Positions 40,801 to 52,800 of a stretch of 64,000 bases of DNA are shown here, piece by piece. Made by a program: the position numbers and the translations under genes. Positions within the stretch are counted from its first letter, which is position 1; every line of letters begins with the position of its first letter. The notes beneath the pieces were generated by a model. The model was not told the DNA's origin. It ran no database searches and saw only the letters and a program-made list of their open reading frames with translations. The DNA is from Sternotherus odoratus (lineage: Eukaryota; Chordata; Testudines; Kinosternidae): positions 5,652,651 through 5,716,650 of the forward strand of contig JAVMKO010000003.1 of assembly GCA_032164245.1 (NCBI GenBank), in the 5' to 3' direction.

Positions 40801-43800
40801 CAGCAGCCTGATCCGCTAGAGCAGAAATAACCAGCCCAAGAGTTGTGAGGGACCTGCATGGAGAAAGTAACCAACCTATGAACAAGTGAAGAGATTTATA
40901 ATTTAAAAAGTCCTTTCTAATGTGATGGATGCCCAAATAAATTGAAGAAGTTACTCATCTTGTGCAGTAACTATGGTTCTTCAAGACGTGCCCTCCCATG
41001 GATGTTCCACTGTAGGTGTATCTGCATCCTTGTGCTGTTGATCTGAGAACTCTGGTAGCAGTCCATCCCACTTGCGCATGCACTATTCCTTGCAGGCCAT
41101 AGGGCTAGCCAGCATGGGTGGGAAATCCCTCCTTAGTTCCTTCTCTACTGCAGAGTCAATTAGTAGAACTCCAAAGTAGAGGGGAAGAGGATAGGTCATG
41201 GAGCACCCATAGGGACACACATCTTGAGGAACCATTGCTACTGCACAAGGTGAGTAACTTCTGCTTTGAGTAGTGACCCTATGGGTGCTCCATTGTAGGT
41301 GACACCCGAGCAATGTCATAAGAAGATAAGTCCACTACTGGAGGCTGGGGCTTCAAAGTCGAGTCTATTTATGGATGACAGCACTGAGGCACCGAATCTG
41401 GTATCTGCAGCTGAATCTTTGAGGATGGCATAATGCTCTGCAAAGGTGTGTGCAGATGCCACGGTAGCTGCTCGGCAGATTTCCGATATAGGGATACTTT
41501 TGGAAAAGGCTATGAAAGAGGTGACTGATCTTGTAGAGTGTTTGGGTTGAAGACAGGGGTATTACATTATGTATATTACATGCGTGTTACATGTTACGTG
41601 TTATGCGTGGTAATAGAGCTTGATACAGTTCGAGACCCATTTGGAGAGTCCTTGAGATGAAATTGCTGCACTTTTTGATCTATCTGCACCAGAGAGAAAG
41701 TGTCAGAGATTTTCTTAATGCTCTTGTTCTGTCCAAACAGAAGGCCAAGAGCCTCCTCATGTCAAGCATATGGAGGATGGCTTCCCTATTATCCTAATGA
41801 GTTTTAGGATAAAAGGTTGGAAGCTGAATATGCTGGTTTATTATATGAAACATGGAAGTCAACTTGGGAGTGAATTTTGGATGTGGAAGAAGAGTGACTT
41901 TGTCGAAGAAGAACACAGTGAGGGAGGATGCGCCATCAGGGCTGCTATTGCCCCTATTTCTCCTGCTGAGGTAATGGCGATCAGGAATGCTGATCTCATT
42001 GAAAGGTGAGTTAACAAAGAAGTGGACGTGGGTTCAAATGGTGGTCTAGTCCAGGGGTGGGGAACCTCCGGCCCGCGGGCCTTATACAGCCCGCCAAAGC
42101 ATTCCATCTGGCCCGCGCGCGTCCCTGGCCGGCGGCTCCCCCAGGCGCTTCCCGGCCCCTTTGCCGAACGCGGAGCTGCCCCCGCCTGGTGGCGCGGGGG
42201 CGGCTCCGCGCTCGGCGAAGAGGCCGGAAGCGCCTGGGGGAGCCGCCGGCCAGGGACGCGCGCGGGCTGCCATGCGGAGGCAGCTCCGCGCTCGGCGAAG
42301 GGGCCGGGAAGCGCCTGGGGGAGCCGCCGGCGCCGCGTGGCCACCATTAGCCCTGCGGGGTAAGGAGGAGCCGCAGGGAGCTGACGGTTAAGGAGGTGTG
42401 GGGGGGGCAGGAGACTAGACTGGATGGGGTGGGTGCGGGAGGGAAGGAGGTTTGGTGGGGGGAAGGCTGGGCTGGGCGGGTCAGGCATGGGGGGCAGGAA
42501 GCTGGGTTGGGAGGAGGTTAGGTTCCGTGGGATGGGCCAGGCCGGGCCAGGCAGGGGTGGGGGAGGAAAGGTGGCTGGGGGGGGGGGGTAAAGGAAGGTC
42601 ACCCCCTACAGTCACCCAGGCTGACAGTGGGAGCTGACTGGGGCAGGCGGCAGGACCCCGGCTGGCAAGGGGCCAGCGGGGGAAACCCCAAAGCAGTGCA
42701 GGGCTAAGCACTCCGCCTGCCACTGCTTTGGGGTTTCCCCCGCTGGCCCCTTGCCAGCTGGGGTCTCAACTCCCATTGCCAGCCTGGGCTTCCTCGGGGG
42801 GTGGGGGGGGCGACCGGCCCGCGAATGATATTATAAAGGTCCAAATGGCCCTTCGCAGAAAAAAGGTTCCCCACCCCTGGTCTAGTCAGTCCTTTTAACA
42901 CTAGGTTGAGATCCCAATGACGAGTGGGAAGTCCAGGTTGGGGAAAGTTTTACTATGCCTTTTAGAAATCTTTGTGGTTGGATGAGAAATGATAAAGTAT
43001 CCTTCTACCTGTTGGTGGAAGGTTGCAATTGCTGCTAGGGGAATCTTAAGTGAGCAGGTAGAGAGACCTGATTTCTTGAGAGTCAACAGATAGTCCTGGA
43101 CTATCAGTAGGGTGGCTGCATTTGGGCGATGCCTTTAGGATGACAGCAGATTTGAAATCTTTTCAATTTTTGCAGGCAGGTATGACAAGTAGCTCCTTTC
43201 CTACTATGTAACAGCACCTCCTGTACTTCCTCAGAGCAAAATGTCTCTATGTGATGGAACTATGAAGGACTCAGGCTTTGAGTCACAGCATCTGCAGGTT
43301 GGAATGGGGAGGTGCATCCCCTGTTCTTCGATAGCAGGAACAGAGTGATTGGAAGAGTCATCTGTGGACATAGTGCCAGTGCAACACATAAGGGTACCAC
43401 ATCTGCCTGTGTGGTACCCTTTTCACTTTCAACAGGACTCTCTCTCTCCTTTCACTTTCAACAGGATTTTCGGAATTAGAGGAAATGGGGGGAAGGCATA
43501 AAGATGACCCATGTCCCATCGGGGGAGGAGGAGGAGTGTCCCCCAGGCAATGTCATCTGATACCAGCCCTAGAGCAGTGCTGAAGGTTTTTCTTATTCTG
43601 ATAAGTAGAGAACAGATCTACTGTCATAGTCCCCTATTGTTGGAATATATTATGCAGAACCATCTAATCTATTTCCCATTCGTGGTCGAGTGGGAACTTG
43701 TGACTGAGGTTGTCCATTGTAGTGTTGTGTATTCCCACCGGGTAGGCTGCTAATAAGGACTTCTCAGCTTGAAGTCCTTGTCAATCTGGCACAGATCCCA

Positions 43801-46800
43801 AACATGAGTCTCTCCAAAACACTTTAAAAAACTAGAGTGCAGCTTGCTTGCAGGTATCAGCTTTGAGTAGGAAAGACAGGGCTTGAAGCCTGGGACCGAG
43901 GCAGTTCTTGGTACTGACACACGGAACCTCAAAATTGGGGAACTGAGGAAAAACTAACTGATACTAAACTAACATCTCTATCACTAACACACAAAGAACC
44001 ATGTAACTATATACAAGAAAAACACAGAGAACTTGCTAAAGCACGACCAGATTCTAACAACTGTCATGGGCTGCAAGGAGGAACTGAGGGGGGCCAGGAG
44101 TGGCTTTGCCTTTTATATCTACAAGTGGTGGTGGGTGTGCGGCAGAAGAGGGCACTTGAGTTGGTCCAATGGGTGTTGCTGAGGGGACAATTTCTGACCA
44201 TTGAACTCATGGCATGCACACACCAAGAGTGGAATGCATGTGCAGTTACTCAAAGAACAACAAAAGCCTTCCAATCTTTGTCATTTAAGTAGTGTAACTT
44301 TATCTCAGTTTCACAGAATTAGTATTTATCTGATTGGTACCTATATCTTCAGTACAACAAATGCATAAAGCAGTAACATCCATTGTCCATCAACCACTTC
44401 AGACAAACAAAATTTAGTTTGGTGGTCTCCATCTAGTCCCCTTTTTGTACATGTCAATTTGTCATAATTATTAGTCTCTACTCATGAAGATAACCACAAG
44501 TGCAGGAGTGTCAGAAGGCAAGACTTTTTTTTTTTTTTTTTTTTTTTTTGGAAAAGCAGAGTTAGCCAGTGTCATTTCCACTAATGTTCTCTTCCAGCAC
44601 AAGCTACATTGCTTAGCAATGTATCAATTTTCTATTTGAGAAACTCACACAAGATAAAAAGTTTTCAACCTTTATAATCATGTCCTTGCAACACAAATCA
44701 TATACCTAACTGTTACAGGGAGTATAAACCAGCATAAAACACATCTTAAATACTTAAAATGTGCACAGATCACTTAAGAATTTCTATAGAAATAACATTC
44801 AAATACAAAACAAGAAAAGCCTGAATTGGTTACAAGTTCCTTGCAGAAATCTTATTAATTAAACAGTGCATTAGAAATTTGATATAGCTTTCCTTTATTG
44901 CCTATTTTAACAAAGCAGCAGTCAGAAAAGTCACTAAAATCCTTACTTGTTAATGTTGCTTCCTTCCTTCAGCCTGTCACCTGCAGCACCAGTCTTAGTT
45001 GCCCTTTCGCTGCCTGCTAAGTCTACCAGACTCAATTTGCCCACTTTCTCACCCGATGTCTGAGGAACGAACAAGAGAAGAGTTACTGTTAAAAGGTTTT
45101 TCTCACTCAAATTTCCAGTTAAGTTTCACAGTTTGCCACGTTTTCAAATAAGAATGTGGGTTGTACTCCTTACTTCGGACCTTTTATCCGACACATTTTA
45201 AAATAAATATTATAACAAGTACTAAACATTTAAATATAGTGCTTTGAATCAAAAATAATCCTTCTATTACTTTAATTGCTGCCTCAAAAGTGGTAACGTG
45301 GGATGCACCCAGAACTCCAAGACCTCTAGCTAGACACCTAAGTACTGGAAGGGAGGAATGCAGCCTGTATCAGAGAGGTATACAGCAAGAAGAGTGGGAT
45401 GAGGGAACACAGGCAATGGACCAGGAGTCACAGATCAGGATGCTCAATCTAATCGGTGGACAACATATCCAACTTAGGTTCAAGAATAGCAGCCGGGTTC
45501 ATCTGTATCCGTAAAGAAAACGAGGAATACTTGTAGCACCTTAGAGGACTAACCAGTTTATTTCAACATAAGTTTTCGTGGGCTATAGCCCACTTCATCG
45601 GATGCATAGAATGGAACAAATATAAAAAATATCTAACTTAGTTTTCTCATCTTGAAAATAGGGATCAGTTGCTTATCCAAAGCCACAGTGGGAGTCAGGG
45701 ACTCCTGAATGCCAATCTCAGGTTTGCTGTACACTTAAAACTTAGGATGACTTAGGTATGCCACTCAGGGTATGAAAAATTCATACCCTTGAGAGACATC
45801 GATAGGCTGACCTAAGACCTGTCATAGACACCTCTAGGTTCACAAATTTTTCCATCAAATTAGCTACTGCCTCTTAGGGGGGTGGATTTACTACAGCAAT
45901 GTAAATAACCCGTACATTACAGCAGTGTAGCTACAGTGCCACGGATGTGCTGCTGTAGTGCTTGTAGCATAAACAGTCCCTAAGTTTTGAGCCCTGTGCT
46001 CAGACTGCATCACTCTGAAAATAAGAATGAGCAAAGCAGGAAGTATGTTATAACTTCACATTTTATGAAGGGCAGATATTTACAAAAATACTAAGATGTC
46101 AGGGAAGGTTTCCCACATCCCTCCAAAGACCTTCTCCTTAAAGAAGGAATTTCAAGCTGATTAAAAAACTTTCAACCCTCATCATATTATAGACTAACCC
46201 AATAGAATTTTTTTCATAAATCCTTATCACTCTTACAAGATATAGCTGGACGAAAAATCAATTTTTCAAACATTCAACTTGGGATTTAGATTTCCCTTAA
46301 ATTAATAGGTATTTTAAGCTTTTCCTTCGCTCCAATCACTGTAGAATGTAAGTACTAAGAGTACAATTAAATTTTGAAAAGTACCTGTGTCTCATTGGAA
46401 AAAAAAATGAATGGGACTAATTTTTTTCACTGGGATATAGGTACTTTTGAAAATGTAACTGTCTCAAAGCACAGTATGCACTTACATCTCATGATACAGC
46501 ATGTTGGATCATCTAATTTCAGAACCCGAAGACAGCAGAAAAAGAAGCCAGGCCAGAAGCCCACTGTTCCAGAAAACCATATAGCTGCATAGTCAGCAGG
46601 GTGGTCACTGGAGGACCAGAAGGGAAAGAGGAAAGCAGAACAACTATTGTGGGCCAAGCCTAAGCAGAAAAACCAAAGAAACCAGAAATGCAGTGTAGCA
46701 ACAGAAATACTAGAGAACCAAGAAAAGTACAACATTGTAGAGTGTGACACATAGCAAAGAGTGATCTGGAGGCTGGTGGGACAGAGTTGAGAGAGAAATT

Positions 46801-49800
46801 TAGCTTGATGGGTGGGACTGAGGGGGGAGAAGAAAGAGAAAAAGGTTGGAGAATAAGAAAAAGATTAGGGATCTGAGGAGAGAAAAATAAGTACATGGAG
46901 AACAGGAGTTGGAGAGCATTTTGTAGGTAACACTAGTGTATCTATCACGGGTTGGGCAAACTATGGCCCACGGGCCAGATCCGGCCCGCGAGCCCCTCCC
47001 ATCCGGCCCCCAGTCGGGAAGGCTGCACCCGGCCCCTCCCCCAGAGCTGTGCCACCCTGGCACCGCATGCTCTGCTCCGCCTGGCTCCCTCCCCCCTCCA
47101 GCAGCGCGCACAGGCAGTGCTCTAGGGGCCGGGGCAGCACGCTTGCCCCCCTCCCCCGGAACCGCACAGGCAGGCAGCGCTCCAGGGGCCAGGGCAGCCC
47201 AGTCGCCCCCTTCCCCGGAGCTGCGCATGTGAGCAGTGCCCTGGGGGCTGGGGCAGCCCAGTCGCCTCCTCTCCCGGAGCCGCGCATGCGGACAGAGCTC
47301 TGGGGCCCGGGGCTGTGCACTTCCTCCCTCCCCCAGATCCCTGCCGCGTGGGGAACACTCTGGGAGGTCAGGGCTGCGCGCTCCCCCCTTCCCCAAAGCT
47401 GCGCCGAGCAGCTATGTTAAGTGTGGGGGGGTTTCCAGGGTGGTGGTTGGGGGGGGATCTGTGGAGGGGGCAGTGAGGGAGCAGGGTGGGTTGGATAAGG
47501 GGTGGGGTTGTGGTTAGAGGGTGGATGTCATTGGGGCTCTCAGGGGGCTGGGGAATTGGGTAAGGGGTGGGGTCCTGGGGGTAGTTAGGGGTCTCTAAAA
47601 GGGGCATTCGGGGGACATGGTCGGGGGACTGGATGGTTTGGGGATTCTGAGGGGGCAGTAAAGGGGTCGGGAAGTGGGAGGGGGCCGGATTAGGGGCGGG
47701 GCCTTCCTACCCAGCCCGCCATATAATTTTGCAAACTGGATGTGGCCCTCGGGCCAAAAAGATTGCCCACCCCTGATCTATCAGCTATTCAGATTAACAC
47801 TTTTGGGCACTCAGTTTTACTTTCCATCTAGCCACCAAACTATGCTACAAACTCTCGTTTTAAAATACTTGTTTTAGTGTTTCAGTTATTTGGATTGAGG
47901 AATCCTCATTAAATCTACTGCAGCTTTGGGCTTGCATCCTTATATCACTGCATTTCAAAAACCAGATTTCAATCTTGCATGTCCATCAAAACATCTAAAA
48001 AAACCTAGCTTCATTCCATATGTGCACAGGCACAGCAGTCTATTGAAACATATTACAAAAGCCATGATTTGAATCTGTAGCTTGGATTGGACATCAGAAG
48101 TTAAAATCTCTACCTGCAAATCTCCTGCAATTACTTACCCCTGATTGTACATCATATAGTGTGTGTGTGAGGATGATCTTGAAGACTGCATGTGACCGAC
48201 TGCTCTCTTCATTCATGTTGGTTGCAGCCACTGTTCGAGATTTGTTACCCTCTGACATTAAAGACTCTATGTCCTAAATAAAATCACAAGGCTTTTAATA
48301 ATATGCACTAGGCACTATCTGCACAAAACATTGCTTTCACTAAACTACTTCAATAGATAGTAAAAATAATTTTGTTAAACGTAAAATAGACACAAGTTTC
48401 ACCCTGGGTTTGAATTTTTTTTTCAGTCTCTAAAGATGAAATCACAATATTGTGCTATTTTAAGTTAAAGAGTAAGCAGTAAACAATCACTGAGCCTATT
48501 CAATTTAAACAACATCACTATATGTACGTTATCCATTAACTTTATTTGGGTCACATGATGAGGGATACCGTATTCCTTTTTATTGCTGCCTGAACAAAAC
48601 ATTAATTTACCCCAATGAACAAAGTAAAATGGCATTTCATTTGTGAAATACTGCAGCACTTTAGCTCACTCAGTAGTTAGAGCTTTTCATTAACATGTAT
48701 TTTAATTCATGCCTAGAACCTCAAATTTTATAAAAGCAAAATGATCAACAGAACAGGTTATGATGTTTCTCTCCTGGACAAAACCCTGGGAAGTCCTAGA
48801 ATGCCATAATTCATCAGTGGCTCCAGAGACACCTTGAGACAGAGGAGCTGCATATTGTACATCAATCTTGCAAAATTGTCACTGACTTACTTCCCCAGAC
48901 ACAAAAATCTATTCACCCAACCATTAGCAGGATGATGCTAGGGAAGGAAAAAGCAAAACAAAAACACAATGTTTTCAGGCACGGAGTGTGTGGAATTTTG
49001 CAAGACTGCTGTGTAGTGTGTATGGAAAATGTACATGAAAGAATTTTATTTATAGAAACTAGTAGTAAGGACTCCAAGAATTAACAGGGTGCTCATAGCA
49101 GGACTCATGAACTAACCTCTGTATTGCAAGTGTGTCTGCTTAGAGGCATAAAAGTTTTGTAATTCCATCTGATAATCAAATAGCTTCACAAAGACATTGT
49201 GCTGCACAGTCCTTAGAATCTGAATGACTTAGATTGAACATAGGGCTGCTATATGATCATTAATAATACTCTGCATTTATTTAGTACATTCCATCCAAGG
49301 ATCTCAAGAGCTTTACAAATACTAACTAGTTAATCCTTTGTTCCCATTTGAGGAAATAGCGGCACAGAGAGATAAAATGACCTAACCAAGCCTCAAAGTA
49401 CATAGCTGGGTATCTGGTCTTTACTTTCTCCAGCTAGGGCAATGCACCAGCCTGCCTTCTGAGCCTGTTACATGTCCAAACTGTTTTTGTTTGTATAGCC
49501 TAGGTCATGACGACTATGAGTTAAGGTTGCAGTAAGGAAGAACCATTAAACCAGTCTTTTAAATCTTCCATTTCCTTTTTTTTTTCTTGAATGTTAGGTG
49601 TTAAGAGTGGTATTCACATGTTTAACACTTTCATAAAGGATTTCTTTAAGCATATCCTCTCTTAATTCCTTAATTACAGAAACATCATATAAAAATAATC
49701 TCACTACTATAAACTACTTGAGCAGCGACTGTAAGAATGACCAGTTTCAAGATCTATTCCATCCCTAAAATTGTCCCTTACCTTGTAGCTGGCGACAGCC

Positions 49801-52800
49801 AGTTTAGAAAGTCCATCTACATAAGGACCAAAGACGTTGTGCTCTCTAACTTTTAATGACTGACGACTTCTGTTTTAAAAAAAAAAAATAATTGTGCTTA
49901 CAAAAGTGCAGCCATCCAAGTACAATAAGTTTTTTAGTAAATCCACAATTTATCAACTTACCATTCAAAGCAACAAGATGACAAGACCCTGTAGCTACTA
50001 TTCAAAGCAGGAATGGTTTAGTGTTATAGTGAATTAGAGAAAAACCCACCTGACTATACATAGAATGTTGGCATTTCCCTGTATCTCACTTGATGAAAAT
50101 CAATTTGAGCATGAGACTAAAGTGTATTGTACATATTGGGCCTTTAAATAATAATAAAGCGGCTCTGTGGGGGAGGGGGCAGTCAGGAAGACAACACTAT
50201 CCCATAACAGGGATAAGTCTTGTACATTGATAGGATGCCTGAAAGGGAATCCATTAGGGCAAGGTAGGAAGACAGCCTTAGCTCATAGAAACAAGATCAT
50301 GTTACATTGTCTGTGGTCAAGCATCCTCTCTAGGTGTACTGCTTACCCTTTGGGGTCAAGGAGATCTCTAACTTTCTCATTGTAAATCTCCATGTAGGAC
50401 ACTTCCACTTTGAAACTCTGTTCTTCGTTTTCTTCTTTTTGTGCTCTTTCAAAAAGACCACTGCAGAGTCTCGGGATTAATCCCGGCTGGTCGGCCGTAC
50501 CCATCATTGTGTAAGATTTTCCAGACCCTGTGCATTTGAAACTAGTATTAGTGCTTTTACAACAGATTTTTTTGGGTGATGGGAATAAGGGGTAAGTAAA
50601 GGGCAAAGAATGGTTTGGAACTTTTCACTGAATAATCTTTAAACATAATTTTCCATATGTAAAGGAACCAAGACACCAATTAAAGGACAGAGTAAAAAGG
50701 GCAGCCTACTTATTAAATCAAGCTGAAAAGGAAAAAACACACTATTGAAATTGATTGAAAGCACTTAGACAGATGCAGCGTTATCACGGAAATCAATTTA
50801 ATGCCTACCTGAATTTCATACCTACGCAGTGCAAGTAAGCCAACTGAACAAGCCTAGCCATCTTTGTTTATCAAATTAAAAAATGATGAGCAATGACTAT
50901 CTAAATGCAGAGTCAGGGATCTTTCATTACAGAATATTAAAGATGCAACAAACCCAAGGACAGTCATGATCACAGAACATTCAGGAGACTCTTATCTGCA
51001 GCGGCGGAAAGCAGGGTAGCAGGGCACCAGAAATTAGCAATGTTATTCCAAAATGCCTTCTCACCTCATCCCCCTAACAAATATTAAAAGCAAACAGAAA
51101 AAAACCCAGATCTTAGCTACACTCCTATATTGGGAAAAACCTAGCAATGTCACAAAGCCAGACAAAGAACAATTATTTCTGTCACAACACGTTTCTTGTC
51201 AACAGCACTTTTTACACTCTGCAACGACTTACCAGTCTGTCCATAGGCAAAGATGCATGCGTTGTAGCCCTCAAAGGCATTCTGAAGAATATTCTCTCCA
51301 AGGCACTTGAAAACAACATCTTGACCTAAAAATAAAATAAAAGCTGAAGTTCAGGGAAAAATTATAACTGCTTTTACAGTCATGCTGTTTGTTGTAGTGG
51401 TGTAGTGTTGTTGTTGCTGTCCAGAGGCTACCGGTTTGGTGCTTCTGCTTTCTCCTGTTGATATCACTCGGCTGCGTGCGTGTGTTCCCTCTGTGTGCTG
51501 CCCCAGCTCTGTACAGATAGCTGACGCAGCAGACCCGACGAGAACCCCCAATAACCACAGAGTCTTAGTAAGGTACAAAGGCACCTCGGCCAGGGTTTAT
51601 TGCGACCCTGACACCCTTTCTGTTTCCAGCGGATTTCTCAGTCCACCAGACATACAGCTAGAGAGTGACGCTTGGCAATGGACACAGCTCAGTGACGGGA
51701 CATTGTCACTCCCCCTCGAGCTGGACAAAGACATTCCGGTGACACATGCTTATATACAGATACAGAACAAGTTACACATCACTCTTGACGTATTCAGGTT
51801 CAACCCCTCCACGTAGCAAGGTACAACCCTCTTACGTAGTAAGGTGCAGCCCATTTACATCGTTAGGTGCCGCCTCACCACTTGCACCTGTTGTTTTGAT
51901 CAAAACAACTCTATCCATCATTTTACCCTTTTGCCCCTGTCATTGGGATGGCTCATGAGGTTACCCGTTATCTGAGGAGTGTCCTTGGTTTATAATGTAC
52001 CTCGTTACTGTGTTTATACTGAAATTATAATGAGTATAAATTCTTACGATATCAGCCCTCTTCCTGCCAATTTCTGTGAGCCGGTCCAGCCTTAATTGCT
52101 CACAGCTGCAATTTGCTTCATATTAGCAAAGACTTGACCATTACTTTAGTTCAGGCCTCAGGCTGGGCCCTTAGTAGGCCTTTAGCCTTTACTTACATTG
52201 CCTTCACTTACTACACTGTTCAGACTCCAAATCAGGGGAAAAGAACTAACTGTATGAAAGATTTACATCTTTCATAGTGTATCTCAATTAGACAGTAAGG
52301 TGTTTGAGAGAGGAACAATGGATATAAATCTGGAATAACTACACTTTAGTCTGTGGTGTTACTCCAGATTTATATTGCTGTAAATTAAACTAGAATCCAG
52401 TTCTGTATTGTGTTTTCTATTAACACAATATTAGTGATCCACAGACCCACAAGGAACTCAACTGCCATCTATTGACAATCACAGAATTTTGTGCATTAAC
52501 AAAACAAAGAAAGACCCACAAAATGTATCTTATTCATTTATTTTGACAACTGCAGTTTAATTTTAATTTTAAGGTAATACTTTATGGCAGAAGCTCTCAA
52601 ACTGGGGGATGGGATCCCTCAAGCGGTCACAAGGTTATTACATTGGGGGTTCGCAAGCTGTCAGCCTCCACCCCAAACCCTGCTTTCCATCCAGCATTTA
52701 TAATGGTGTTAAATGTATAAAAAAGTATTTTTAATTTATAAGGGGAGGGAGGTTTGCTACGTGAAAGAGGTCATGAGTACAAAAGTTTGAAAATCACTGC

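Larger units (their letters stand above)
40948..44268 (-). mobile_element. Decayed, internally deleted DIRS copy
   Basis: The left end ttactcatcttgtgcagtaa and right end cagttactcaaagaacaaca are imperfect inverted repeats. A degenerate internal complementary region is at about 41197-41310 (gaggaaccattgctactgca ... gggtgctccattgtaggtg). The minus strand keeps a recombinase scrap ([17 protein letters not shown], near 41950) and a Gag N-terminal scrap (43750-43932: [15 protein letters not shown]). The RT region and most of Gag are gone. Older than the complete copy about 1.4 kb away and interrupted by a hAT element. Confidence 0.85.

Noticed and set aside
41859..42723. 247-codon minus-strand Pro/Ala-rich frame and neighbours
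   Set aside because: The frame crosses a hAT boundary into the DIRS relic. Only its last ~45 codons recall the recombinase; the rest is hAT interior.
46800..47517. Several 100-200-codon frames on both strands
   Set aside because: They lie in the GC-rich interior of a non-autonomous hAT element; low stop density follows from composition.
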